From: Shinella lacus | GTDB lineage: Bacteria > Pseudomonadota > Alphaproteobacteria > Rhizobiales > Rhizobiaceae | Reading direction: 5' to 3' | Assembly: GCF_010994755.1 (NCBI RefSeq) | Contig: NZ_WHSB02000003.1 | Span: 186,001 to 250,000 of the forward strand | DNA length: 64,000 nt | Part shown: piece after piece, positions 53,976-62,463 of the stretch | Position numbering within the stretch: the first letter of the stretch is position 1 | How the letters are laid out: every line of letters starts with the position of its first letter | Notes under the pieces: generated by a model | Told to the model about the DNA's origin: nothing | The model's input: only the letters and a program-made list of their open reading frames with translations | The model's database searches: none | Program-made: the position numbers and the translations under genes

Positions 53976-54551
53976 TCAAGGCGATGAAGCAGGGCGGGTG
54001 CGGGTGATCAGCCGCTCGATGACGGCCTGCTTCATGGCGGGGTCGAGATGCATGACGTTGAAGACCTCCGCCATCCACATGCCTTCGATGGCAAGGCGGA
54101 TGATGGTGGCTTCCACCGGATCGAGGCCGTCCTTTTCGACGGCCGCCTGGCAGCGGATGTTCTGCTGGTGGACGATTTCGAGAAGATCGGGAAAGTTCGA
54201 CAGCGCCGCGGTGATGCTGGCGCCGAGGCGGTCGTACTGGTCGCCCGTGCTGGCGGCGTCGCCCATGGTGGCGGCGACATAGGCGCGCGTGTAGCGGCCA
54301 TGCGGCTCGGCGTCCGTGCCCTCAAGCCCGGCAAGGCCGGTCTCGAAGCGGTAGACGAAGCGCTCGACCATGGCGCGCACCAGCGCATCCTTGCTGGCGA
54401 AGTGGTAGAGGATGCCGCCCTTGGAAAGCCCGGTCACCTCCGCCACCTTGTCGAAGGTCAGCGTCGAGACGCCGTCCTTGACGACGATCTCCTCGGCCGC
54501 GGTGAGGATGCGTTCGCGTGCGGTGCCACGTCTTGCCATGTCGATACCCAT
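53976..54551 (-). CDS. TetR-family transcriptional regulator
   Basis: A 191-residue TetR regulator. The N-terminal helix-turn-helix (about 10-58) has TFDKVAEVTGLSKGGILYHFASKDALV; the C-terminal ligand domain ends in MKQAVIERLITRTRP. It is encoded inside the minus-strand sugar operon. A TetR-type palindrome at the operon promoter (62402-62417) is its probable target. An internal ATG four codons in (MARRG) is another possible start. Confidence 0.88.
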   Translation of the reverse strand: MGIDMARRGTARERILTAAEEIVVKDGVSTLTFDKVAEVTGLSKGGILYHFASKDALVRAMVERFVYRFETGLAGLEGTDAEPHGRYTRAYVAATMGDAASTGDQYDRLGASITAALSNFPDLLEIVHQQNIRCQAAVEKDGLDPVEATIIRLAIEGMWMAEVFNVMHLDPAMKQAVIERLITRTRPASSP

Positions 54552-54569
54552 GCTGTTGCGATCTTCCCG

Positions 54570-55655
54570 CTATAGCTGCGAACTCTCGCGCAGGCGACCG
54601 ACGATATCGGCCATCAGGGCGAGGTCCTGGCGGGAATCATCGAGCGTTGTCTTCGGCGTCGTGCCGTTCACCAGATGATCGTGGAAGGCGCGCAGCTCGA
54701 TGGCGAAGGGGTCGGTGTAGTTCGGGCCGAAGACTCGCGTTTCTGTCTCTGTGTCGGTCGAGTCAGTCACTTCCAGCGAGGTCGGCAGGTTTCGGATGTA
54801 AGGCGTGTCGTAGCCGAAGCTGAGGCGGCGGCGGTCGGAGTACACCTCGATGCGGGCGTCGAAGCGCGCGACATTGTCGATCAGCGCCTCGTAGATTGCG
54901 GTAAAGTGGCCGTAGTCGAAGAGCGCGACGATCTGCTCGCCATTCTGCTTGTGATGGGCGGCGATGACCCGCTGTGGCAAGCCGATCAGCTCGCGCATGG
55001 CCGAGAGGCTGTGCGAGGAGAGGCCCGTCAGCACCTGGTAGGCGCGCATCAGGCTGGGGGAGGCGTCCTTGCCGGCGACGTCGCGCAGCAGCGCCTCCGT
55101 GTCCGAGCGCGACTGGGCGAGGAAATCTGTATCGAGATCGCGCGGATAAAAGATGTTGCGGGTCTGGCGGATGAAGAAGGGGCCTTCGCAGATGAGATCG
55201 CGCACGCGCACGTAACGCAGTTCCTCGCGCGCCGGCATCATCTCCTTCGCCTTCAGGAAGCTTGGCGAATAGCGCCGCATATAGGCGACGAAGACGAGGA
55301 GGCCGGACGCTTTCGCCAGCGGCGCCACGTCGTCGATTTCGCCGAGCGTCAGGCAGGCGGGCTTTTCGAGGAAGACATGTTTGCCGGCTTTCAGCGCCAG
55401 GTCGAGATAGTGGCGATGCGTCTGGTCGGGCGTCAGGATGAAGACCGCATCGATATCCGGCGAAGCGACCAGCGCCTCGGCGCTGTCATAGGCGCGGGCG
55501 GTCGCATAGCGCTCGGCGCAATGGGCCGTCAGGCTCGGCGAAACGTCGAAGACGCCGGCCACTTCGAACAGATGGCGGTGATCGGCGAGGATCGGCAGGT
55601 GCATCAACTGGCTCACCTCGCCAAGACCGATGAGACCGACACGGACGATACGCAT
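54570..55655 (-). CDS. Gfo/Idh/MocA-family oxidoreductase
   Basis: A 361-residue NAD(P)-dependent oxidoreductase. The Rossmann domain begins VRVGLIGLGEVSQLMHLP, with the conserved EKPACLT (the catalytic Lys in the EKP motif) near residue 95, and a GFO_IDH_MocA C-terminal domain. The start is placed at 55655 behind GGAAAGG; the in-frame extension upstream is unrelated sequence within the permease gene end. It probably oxidises or epimerises the sugar imported by the linked transporter. Confidence 0.87.
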   Translation of the reverse strand: MRIVRVGLIGLGEVSQLMHLPILADHRHLFEVAGVFDVSPSLTAHCAERYATARAYDSAEALVASPDIDAVFILTPDQTHRHYLDLALKAGKHVFLEKPACLTLGEIDDVAPLAKASGLLVFVAYMRRYSPSFLKAKEMMPAREELRYVRVRDLICEGPFFIRQTRNIFYPRDLDTDFLAQSRSDTEALLRDVAGKDASPSLMRAYQVLTGLSSHSLSAMRELIGLPQRVIAAHHKQNGEQIVALFDYGHFTAIYEALIDNVARFDARIEVYSDRRRLSFGYDTPYIRNLPTSLEVTDSTDTETETRVFGPNYTDPFAIELRAFHDHLVNGTTPKTTLDDSRQDLALMADIVGRLRESSQL

Positions 55656-55669
55656 GAAAAGAACCTTTC

Positions 55670-56509
55670 CTAACCCTTGACCGCCCCGGCCGTGAGGCCG
55701 GAGACGATGTATTTCTGAAAGAGCAATGCCAGCACGATCAGCGGCACGGTGACGATGGTCGAGGCGGCCATGATGGCGCCATAGGGGAACTCGTAGCGGC
55801 TGGAGCCGGAGATCAGCGCGATCGCGACAGGGACCGTGCGGTTCTCGTCCGTCAGGATGAAGGTCAGCGCGAACATGAATTCGTTCCACGAGGCAATGAA
55901 GGCGAGCAGGCCCGTCGACATCAGCGCCGGCCCCATCATCGGCAGGAAGATGCAGCGCACGATCCTGAGCGGCGAGCAGCCGTCCATGATGGCGGCCTCC
56001 TCGATCTGGCGCGGCAGGCTGCGCATGAAGGTGGTCAGCACCCAGATGTTGAAGGGCAGCGTAAAGATCATGTAGGCGAAGATCAGCGAGCCCAGCGTGT
56101 TGTAGAGCCCGAGCCAGCGGATCATCTCGAAGAGGCCGGAGAGCAGCGCGATCTGCGGGAACATCGAGACCGCGAGGAACAGGAACATGATCGGCGAGCG
56201 GCCGCGGAAATCGATGCGGCCGAGCGCGTAGGCGGCGGCGATCGCGAGCCCCAGCGACAGCACCACGACGGAGGCGGCGACGATCAGCGAGTTCATCAGG
56301 CTGCGCAGGAACACGCCATCCGACAGGATCGCCTCGTAATTGTTGAACTTCAGGTCCGGCAGGAAGGTGACGTCGAAGATCGCCTGGCCGGATTTCAGCG
56401 ACGAGGCGATCATCCAGTAGAAGGGAAACAGCGTGTAGAGCGCGACCACGGTGAAGAGCGAGTAGATCGCGATGCGGTGGAGGCGTCTGTTGGCTCTGCT
56501 GCGCACCAT
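55670..56509 (-). CDS. Carbohydrate ABC importer permease (MalG family)
   Basis: A 279-residue MalG-type permease with six hydrophobic segments and the EAA loop EEAAIMDGCSPLRIVRCIFLPMMGPAL (in parts). It pairs with the MalF-type protein encoded 1 bp upstream. Typical length and topology for sugar importers of the CUT1 class. Confidence 0.92.
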   Translation of the reverse strand: MVRSRANRRLHRIAIYSLFTVVALYTLFPFYWMIASSLKSGQAIFDVTFLPDLKFNNYEAILSDGVFLRSLMNSLIVAASVVVLSLGLAIAAAYALGRIDFRGRSPIMFLFLAVSMFPQIALLSGLFEMIRWLGLYNTLGSLIFAYMIFTLPFNIWVLTTFMRSLPRQIEEAAIMDGCSPLRIVRCIFLPMMGPALMSTGLLAFIASWNEFMFALTFILTDENRTVPVAIALISGSSRYEFPYGAIMAASTIVTVPLIVLALLFQKYIVSGLTAGAVKG

Positions 56510-56510
56510 G

Positions 56511-57413
56511 TCACACCCCCAGGAGCCGGCGGTTGAGCCGGAAGACGGTCACGTAGATCGCGGTGACGATCGCGATCATCAGGAAGATCGCGGCACTTGC
56601 CGCCGAGCCGACGCCCATGTCCTGGAAATTGACCAGCACCTCGCGGGCATAGATCGACACGGTCTTCGTGTCGTCGCTGTTCGAGGACAGCACGAAGCTC
56701 AGATCGAACATGCGCAGCGCATCAAGCAGCCGGAACAGCACGGCGACGGCAATGCTCGGCGCCAGCAGCGGCAGGGTCAGCGCGGTGAACTGCCGCCATT
56801 CCGAGACGCCATCAATGGAGGCGGCCTCGTAGATGCTCCTCGGCAGCATCTGCAGCCCGGCGAGGATGAGCAGCACCATGAAGGGCGTTGTGATCCAGAC
56901 GTCGACGGCGATGATGACCGGCATGACGAGATCCGGATTGGCGGTCCAGGCGATGCCGTTGTCGATGAGGCCCATGAGCTTCAGCACATGGTTGAGGATG
57001 CCGAACTGGTCATGCAGCATCCATTGCCACATGCGCGCGCTGACGACGACGGGAATGGACCAGGGGATGAGGATGACGGCCCGCATCAGGCCGCGGCCGC
57101 CGATGTGGGCGTTCAGCAGGAGCGCGATGGCGAGCCCCAGAGCCGTCTCGATCGACACCGAGATGACGGTGAAGAACAGCGTGTTGCGGACCGACTGCCA
57201 CCAGAGTGGATCCTCGAACAGGGTGAAGTAGTTCTCGAAGCCGATATAGTCGTAGATGTCCGGCTCGGTGAGATAGGCATCGGTGAAGGAGAAAAGGAAG
57301 GTCCGCCCGAGCGGCCAGAGCGCCACCGCGAAGAGCACGACGAGGCTCGGCGCGAGAAACAGCCAGGCCGTTCGCGCCCGCATCGCATTGAGGCCGATGC
57401 GCATCGTCGCCAT
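56511..57413 (-). CDS. Carbohydrate ABC importer permease (MalF family)
   Basis: A 300-residue MalF/UgpA-type permease with six or seven hydrophobic segments and the EAA loop YEAASIDGVSEWRQFTALTLPLLAPS (in parts). It forms the CUT1-class pore with the MalG-type protein. The start at 57413 is 1 bp after the end of the ATPase gene, and a second ATG at 57407 is possible. Confidence 0.92.
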   Translation of the reverse strand: MATMRIGLNAMRARTAWLFLAPSLVVLFAVALWPLGRTFLFSFTDAYLTEPDIYDYIGFENYFTLFEDPLWWQSVRNTLFFTVISVSIETALGLAIALLLNAHIGGRGLMRAVILIPWSIPVVVSARMWQWMLHDQFGILNHVLKLMGLIDNGIAWTANPDLVMPVIIAVDVWITTPFMVLLILAGLQMLPRSIYEAASIDGVSEWRQFTALTLPLLAPSIAVAVLFRLLDALRMFDLSFVLSSNSDDTKTVSIYAREVLVNFQDMGVGSAASAAIFLMIAIVTAIYVTVFRLNRRLLGV

Positions 57414-57414
57414 G

Positions 57415-58488
57415 TCAGGTCCTCCCCGGAAGAAGCGCGCGGTCGTCCTTGCCGAAGAGATGCGCGCGCTCGTGTTTCCAGCCGACGAGGGTCGTGGTGC
57501 CGGGCCGGATATTCGGCTTGCCCTGCGCCTTCACGACGATGGACCGGCCATCGCCGACATTGAGGTGGACGAGGGATTCACCGCCGAGCGGCTCGACAAG
57601 CAGCACTTCTGCCTCCAGCGTTGCCTCGCCGCCGCCGAGCATCAGGTCTTCCGGCCGGATGCCGAGCGTGACGTCGCCGGCATAATCATGGGCTGCAAGC
57701 CGGTGACGTCCGCCGGAGAGCGACAGCACGCTCTCCTCGCCTTCGCGAGCCAGCAGGCCCGGCAGAAAATTCATGCGCGGAGAGCCGATGAAGCTTGCGA
57801 CGAAGCGGTTGGCCGGGCGCTCGTAGAGCTCCATCGGTGTGCCGATCTGGGCGATGAAACCGTCCTTCAGCACGACGATGCGGTCGGCGAGCGTCATCGC
57901 CTCCATCTGGTCGTGCGTGACGTAGACCGTGGTGGCCTTCACCTCGCGGTGGATGCGGGCGATCTCGACGCGCATCTCCATGCGCAGGTCCGCATCGAGA
58001 TTGGAGAGCGGTTCGTCGAAGAGGAAAAGTTTTTGCTGGCGTACGAGGGCGCGGCCGATCGCGACGCGCTGCTGCTGGCCGCCGGAAAGCTGCGCCGGCC
58101 GGCGCTCCAGCAGGTGGTCGATCTTGAGGAATTTTGCGGCCTTCGTGACGCGCTCGCGGATCTCGGCGGTCGGCAGCCGGGCGGTCTCCAGCGCGAAGCC
58201 AAGATTGCGCTCGACATTCATGTGCGGATAGAGCGCGTAGGACTGGAACACCATGGCGATGTTGCGCTTGGCCGGTGGCGTCTCGTTCATGCGGTTGCCA
58301 GCGATGCGCAGCTCGCCATCGGAGATTTCCTCCAGCCCGGCGATCATGCGCAGCAGCGTGGACTTGCCGCAGCCGGAGGGCCCGACGAAGACGACAAACT
58401 CGCCCTCGGCGATCGCGAGGTTGAGCTTGTCGATGATGGTCAGCGCGCCGAAACGTTTGACGACATTGATGAGATCTATACCGCTCAT
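57415..58488 (-). CDS. Carbohydrate ABC importer ATPase (MalK/UgpC family)
   Basis: A 357-residue CUT1-class ATPase. Walker A GPSGCGKST, Q-loop MVFQSYALYPHMN, signature LSGGQQQRVAIGRAL, Walker B LFLFDEPLSNLD and switch THDQMEA are present, and a C-terminal TOBE/MalK domain with GIRPEDLMLG follows. Such ATPases are often shared among importers. Its start overlaps the ROK kinase gene by 4 bp. Confidence 0.93.
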   Translation of the reverse strand: MSGIDLINVVKRFGALTIIDKLNLAIAEGEFVVFVGPSGCGKSTLLRMIAGLEEISDGELRIAGNRMNETPPAKRNIAMVFQSYALYPHMNVERNLGFALETARLPTAEIRERVTKAAKFLKIDHLLERRPAQLSGGQQQRVAIGRALVRQQKLFLFDEPLSNLDADLRMEMRVEIARIHREVKATTVYVTHDQMEAMTLADRIVVLKDGFIAQIGTPMELYERPANRFVASFIGSPRMNFLPGLLAREGEESVLSLSGGRHRLAAHDYAGDVTLGIRPEDLMLGGGEATLEAEVLLVEPLGGESLVHLNVGDGRSIVVKAQGKPNIRPGTTTLVGWKHERAHLFGKDDRALLPGRT

Positions 58489-59408
58489 GACCGTTCCATC
58501 TTGAATGTTCTGTGGGCCAGCGCCGCCACGCCGATGGCGCAGGCCGTGTCGCCGATGAGGCTCGCCACGATCGGCATGTCCCGCGCACCCTCGGCCCAGA
58601 TGAAGTCGCGCGTCAGCGCGGCGAGCCGCGGGGTCACTTCGGGATCGCTGCCGATGCCGCCGCCGAGCACGAGCACGGCGGGGTCCAGCGTGTTGATGAG
58701 CTGGCCGAGATAGGAGGCGAGCGAGAGCAGCGCGTTCTCGACCATCTCGGCCGCCCGCGGATCGTGCACCTCCGCCTCGAACAGCGAGAGCGCGGTGGCA
58801 TCCGGCCGGCCGATGAGCGCGCCGTAGCGCTCGCCGAGCGCCTTGCCGCCGGCGAAAAGTTCCAGATTGTGCCGCACCGCGCGGTCGCGCGCCGGGCCGT
58901 CGAAGGCGACGAGATCGCTGCCGGAAAAGTGGATGGCAAAGCCGCGCGCACCCTCATAAGGCGCGCCGCCGATCACCAGCGAATGGGAAAGGCCGGTGGA
59001 AATCGTGACGTAGACGAAGGGATCGATGCCCTGGCCGGCCCCCATCCAGCCTTCCGCCAAGGCCGCGGCGCGCACGTCGCTGTCGATGTGCAAGGCGCCG
59101 AAACGGCTGAGGCGGGCGCGATAATCGAGCCCGCGCCAGTCGAAATTCCAGGCCGAAGCCGGCTCGCCGTCGCGCGTCACCAGTTCCGGCAGGCAGATGC
59201 CGAGTGCCGCGGCCTCCCGTGCCTCTCCGTCCGCGCGCTCCCGCATGGCGGCCGCCAGGTCGCAGACGAGGTCGAGCACCGCGCCGCCGCCATTCTGGCA
59301 GGGCGTCGCCTCCGTGCGCTCGGCGACGACGGCGCCATCCGAGAGGCGCACGATGCAGGCCTTCGTCTTGGTGCCGCCGACGTCGATGCCGATCGCGTGC
59401 CGTGTCAT
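58485..59408 (-). CDS. ROK-family sugar kinase
   Basis: A 307-residue ROK protein without a DNA-binding domain. It begins HAIGIDVGGTKTKACIV (phosphate loop) and has the second glycine motif VLGGGIGSDP, FVYVTISTGLSHSLVIGG and, in place of the zinc-binding CGxCGxxGC motif of many ROK kinases, a stretch without cysteines (FSGSDLVAFDGPA). It presumably phosphorylates a hexose or amino sugar. The start at 59408 overlaps the upstream NagB-like gene by 4 bp. Confidence 0.85.
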   Translation of the reverse strand: MTRHAIGIDVGGTKTKACIVRLSDGAVVAERTEATPCQNGGGAVLDLVCDLAAAMRERADGEAREAAALGICLPELVTRDGEPASAWNFDWRGLDYRARLSRFGALHIDSDVRAAALAEGWMGAGQGIDPFVYVTISTGLSHSLVIGGAPYEGARGFAIHFSGSDLVAFDGPARDRAVRHNLELFAGGKALGERYGALIGRPDATALSLFEAEVHDPRAAEMVENALLSLASYLGQLINTLDPAVLVLGGGIGSDPEVTPRLAALTRDFIWAEGARDMPIVASLIGDTACAIGVAALAHRTFKMERS

Positions 59409-60190
59409 GGTACCGCTCCGGCCGCCGCATCGGCGTGCAGCTCGGCGTTGCGGCATTCGACGGCAATGGTCGCCGGCCAGCCCGGATCGTAGCCGGATGC
59501 CGTCGAAAGCCGCCGGAAAGCTTCACGTTTTCCCTCGCCCCAGACGATCATCGCGACCGCCTTGGAGAGGTTTGCGATCGAGCCGGTGCCGATGGTGAGG
59601 CCGTGCGTCGGCACCTCGTCCAGCCCATGGAAATCCGGGAACGTCGCGAGATTGTCGCGCCGCGTCTGTTCGGCGAGCGTCACGATGCGTGAGCGGCTGT
59701 CGCGCATGGAACCCGGCGGGTTGAAGGCGATGTGGCCATCGCCGGCACCGGAGGCGAGCAGGAAGAGATCGATGCCGCCGAGGCTTGCGAGCCCGGCGTC
59801 ATAGGTTTCCGGCGCGGCGAGGGAGGGCATGCGGAAGTTTACTTCCGGCATGCGCAACGCCGCGGGCAGCGCCCGGTTGATCCGGCCAACGATTTCCCGC
59901 TCGCCAAAACCGCGGCAGGAATAGTGCGCGGAAGCCGGTGGCGGGGAGAGGCCGTCGGGGCCGGACAGCAGGTATTCGTCCATCATCGCGACGATCAGCC
60001 CGGAGCAATCGACCGGATTGGCCGCAAGCTGCCGCTCCAGCGCCTGATAGACCGGCATGGGGCTGCGGCCGCCCGGGCAGCCGAGCACATAGGGTCGGCC
60101 CGCCGCGTTGGCGGCGCGCAGTTCCGTGAGGATGCGGGTGGCAAGATGCTCGCCGATCGCCTCGGGATTGTTATGGATCATAACCTTCAT
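59405..60190 (-). CDS. NagB-like glucosamine-6-phosphate deaminase family protein
   Basis: A 261-residue protein of the NagB/6-phosphogluconolactonase family. D71 in MMDEY and D151 and H153 in GDGHIAFN match catalytic NagB positions D72, D141 and H143, but the partner of NagB E148 is a proline (P158, in NPPGS). The triad is therefore incomplete, and deaminase activity may be changed or lost. I start it at 60190, overlapping the isomerase gene by 4 bp; an upstream in-frame extension is not conserved. Confidence 0.82.
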   Translation of the reverse strand: MKVMIHNNPEAIGEHLATRILTELRAANAAGRPYVLGCPGGRSPMPVYQALERQLAANPVDCSGLIVAMMDEYLLSGPDGLSPPPASAHYSCRGFGEREIVGRINRALPAALRMPEVNFRMPSLAAPETYDAGLASLGGIDLFLLASGAGDGHIAFNPPGSMRDSRSRIVTLAEQTRRDNLATFPDFHGLDEVPTHGLTIGTGSIANLSKAVAMIVWGEGKREAFRRLSTASGYDPGWPATIAVECRNAELHADAAAGAVP

Positions 60191-61068
60191 CGGCCGGCCT
60201 GCCCTTGAAGCAGAGAGGAGACAAACCGGTAGTTCCGCGCGGCGATCGCCTCCGGCGTTTCGGGATGTTTCGGTGCAAGGTCCTGTTCGATGACCAGCGG
60301 GCCGTCGTAGCCATGTGCCAACAGCGTCGCCATGAAATCGGCGATGTCGACCACGCCACGGTCGAGATCGGTCATAATGCCGTCCTCGAAGGCGCGGTCG
60401 CAATGGATGTTTTCCGCCAGGACCTTTTCGCGGAACGCGCCATCGACGTTCTTCAGGTGGATGGAATTGATGCGCGCCTGGTGACGCAGGAAGAAGGCTT
60501 TCGGATCGGCCTTCCAATAGGCATGGTGGCCGGTGTCGAGGCAGAGGCCGACCAGCGCCGGGTCCGTCTCGGCAAGCAGCCGCTCGATCTGGCTTTCATG
60601 CTCCACGCAGGTGCCGACATGGGGGTGGAAGCTGAATTGCAGGCCATGTTCGCGGGCGATACCGGCGGAGAGCATGGTCAACTCGACGACGCTGCGCCAG
60701 CCCGCTTCGTCGACGACGCCCATCCGGTCCTTGGGGTAGAATTCGGACTCGTCCATCAGGATGAAATGCGTGCCGCCGATGGCCGACAGCAACGCGCAGA
60801 TCTGGTGCGTCTTGTCCGCCAGCGCCGAGGCCGTATCGGCGTCCGCCAGCGTGTGGACATGGGCCGCCGCGACCACGGAGAGGCCACGGCGGTCGAGTTC
60901 GTGCGAAAGCACTTTCGGGTCTGTCGAGAAATAGCCGTAGGGGCCGAGCTCGGTGTGGCGGTATCCGGCCGCCACGATGCGGTCGAGATAATCGGTCCAA
61001 CCGAGGTCGTTGCCGGTGGGCCAATAGACGCCCCAGCAGCACGGTGCGATCGCGATATTCACTGTCAT
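60187..61068 (-). CDS. Sugar phosphate isomerase/epimerase (AP endonuclease 2 fold, IolE-like)
   Basis: A 293-residue TIM-barrel protein of the xylose isomerase-like superfamily. It opens IAPCCWGVYWPTGND and has metal-ligand motifs MDESEFYP, FHPHVGTCVEH, LCLDTGHHAYW and the late LVIEQDLAP. The closest family pattern is IolE (inosose dehydratase) and related epimerases. It lies 22 bp after the binding-protein gene as the second gene of the operon. Confidence 0.85.
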   Translation of the reverse strand: MTVNIAIAPCCWGVYWPTGNDLGWTDYLDRIVAAGYRHTELGPYGYFSTDPKVLSHELDRRGLSVVAAAHVHTLADADTASALADKTHQICALLSAIGGTHFILMDESEFYPKDRMGVVDEAGWRSVVELTMLSAGIAREHGLQFSFHPHVGTCVEHESQIERLLAETDPALVGLCLDTGHHAYWKADPKAFFLRHQARINSIHLKNVDGAFREKVLAENIHCDRAFEDGIMTDLDRGVVDIADFMATLLAHGYDGPLVIEQDLAPKHPETPEAIAARNYRFVSSLLQGQAGR

Positions 61069-61090
61069 GTCCTCGATGGGGTGGCGCGGC

Positions 61091-62359
61091 TTACCAGCCG
61101 CGCTTCTTCAGCCGTTCCAGATCGCTGCTGACCTTGGTCAGCGCCTCTTCCGCGCCTTCCTTGCCGCTCAGCACGTTGTGCACGCCGTTGAAGATGCGCT
61201 GCGATACGCGGTTGTAGGAGGCGCCCGTCACCTGCGAGGGGCGGGAAGCGCTTTCGGCATAGGCCTTTTCGGCAAAACGCAGCGCCGGGTTTGCCTTCAG
61301 GATTTCCTCGTCCTGGTAGAGCGCCTTCAGCGTCGGGCTATAGGCCTGCAGCGCGCGGCGCTTCTGCTCCTTGGCGCCCGTGAGGTAACGCACGAGGCTC
61401 ACCGCCGCGTCGGTATCCTCGGCATATTTGGAGACGCCGAGCAGGCCTGCGCCGTAGCAGCCGCTCGATTTCTCGCCTTCGGCGCCGACCGGCAGCGCCA
61501 TCACGCCGACCTTGCCGGCGAGCGCCGACCCTGCGGCCTGGCTGGTGCCCCAGACATAACCCCAGTTGCGGTGGAAGACGGAATTGCCGGCCTCGAAGAC
61601 GCCGCGGGAGCCTTCCTCGTCATAGTTGAGCACACCTTCGGGGCTGATGCCGCCGATCCAAGAGCGGGCAAGGTCGAGGGCCGCGACGGCCTTCGGATTG
61701 TTCGCGGTGATCGTGCCGTCCGGCGCGATGAAGGTGCCGCCGCCATAGGAGGCGACCCATTCCAGCGCGTCGCAGGTCAGGCCCTCATAGGCGCGGCCCT
61801 GCCAGACATAACCCCACATGTCCTTGGTGCCGGCGGCGCGTTCCTGCTCCTGGATGGACTTGGCCGTCTCGGTCAGTTCCGCCCAGGTCTTCGGTTCGGC
61901 TTTGCCGTATTTTTCGAGCAGGTCCTTGCGGTAGAACATCAGGCCGGCATCGACGAACCATGGCATGGCGAGCAGCTTGCCCTCGATGGTGCTGTCGGCG
62001 AGCGCGGAATCGAAATGCGCCGCAAGCTCTTCCGCCGGCACCTTTTCCTTGAGGTCGATGAGATGGGCGGCGAGCGCGCCGACCCAGATATTGTCGAGTG
62101 TCAGGACGTCGATGTCGCCGGACTTGCCGGCGAGAAGCTGCTGGTAGAGCGGCAGCGCCTCACCCCAGTTCGCCGGCATCTTGTTGATCTTGACCGTGTT
62201 GCCGGTCTCCTTCGCCCAGGCCTCGGAGGCCGATTGGCAAAGTTCCAGTTCGGCGCCGGCCGAGCTGCAGAAGATCGATACTTCCGCTGCGCCCGCAGAG
62301 CCGCCCCACAGGACGGCGCCAGCCAGCGCCGTCGTCCTCAGAAATCCATCCCAATGCAC
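61091..62359 (-). CDS. Carbohydrate ABC importer binding protein (family 1)
   Basis: A 422-residue extracellular solute-binding protein (MalE/UgpB type). I use the GTG at 62359, preceded by GGGAGGAG, which yields a signal peptide of about 24 residues (cleavage near SAGA); a GTG at 62377 would lie ahead of that ribosome site. The mature domain starts AEVSIFCSSAGAELELCQ and includes KMPANWGEALPLYQQLLAGKSGDIDVL. It is the first gene of the TetR-controlled operon. The ligand is unknown; the linked NagB-like and ROK genes hint at an amino sugar. Confidence 0.9.
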   Translation of the reverse strand: MHWDGFLRTTALAGAVLWGGSAGAAEVSIFCSSAGAELELCQSASEAWAKETGNTVKINKMPANWGEALPLYQQLLAGKSGDIDVLTLDNIWVGALAAHLIDLKEKVPAEELAAHFDSALADSTIEGKLLAMPWFVDAGLMFYRKDLLEKYGKAEPKTWAELTETAKSIQEQERAAGTKDMWGYVWQGRAYEGLTCDALEWVASYGGGTFIAPDGTITANNPKAVAALDLARSWIGGISPEGVLNYDEEGSRGVFEAGNSVFHRNWGYVWGTSQAAGSALAGKVGVMALPVGAEGEKSSGCYGAGLLGVSKYAEDTDAAVSLVRYLTGAKEQKRRALQAYSPTLKALYQDEEILKANPALRFAEKAYAESASRPSQVTGASYNRVSQRIFNGVHNVLSGKEGAEEALTKVSSDLERLKKRGW

Positions 62360-62397
62360 TGTGTTCTCCTCCCACACCGCGTTAAGTTCGCAAAATT

Positions 62398-62417
62398 ACT
62401 ATACCGTCTGGTCGGTA
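62398..62417 (-). promoter_or_regulatory. Promoter with TetR-type operator for the sugar operon
   Basis: On the plus strand TACCG-TCTGGT-CGGTA (62402-62417) is a perfect 5-bp-arm palindrome of TetR type. On the minus strand TATAGT (62403-62398) forms a -10 box overlapping it, with only a weak -35 (CTTTAC or TTTACT) 15-16 bp upstream. A repressor bound here would cover the core promoter. The in-operon TetR gene is the likely source. Confidence 0.7.
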
Positions 62418-62463
62418 AAGTAAAGTGGACGAAATTGCCCTGTGGAAAGTCGTTTCGGTGCGG

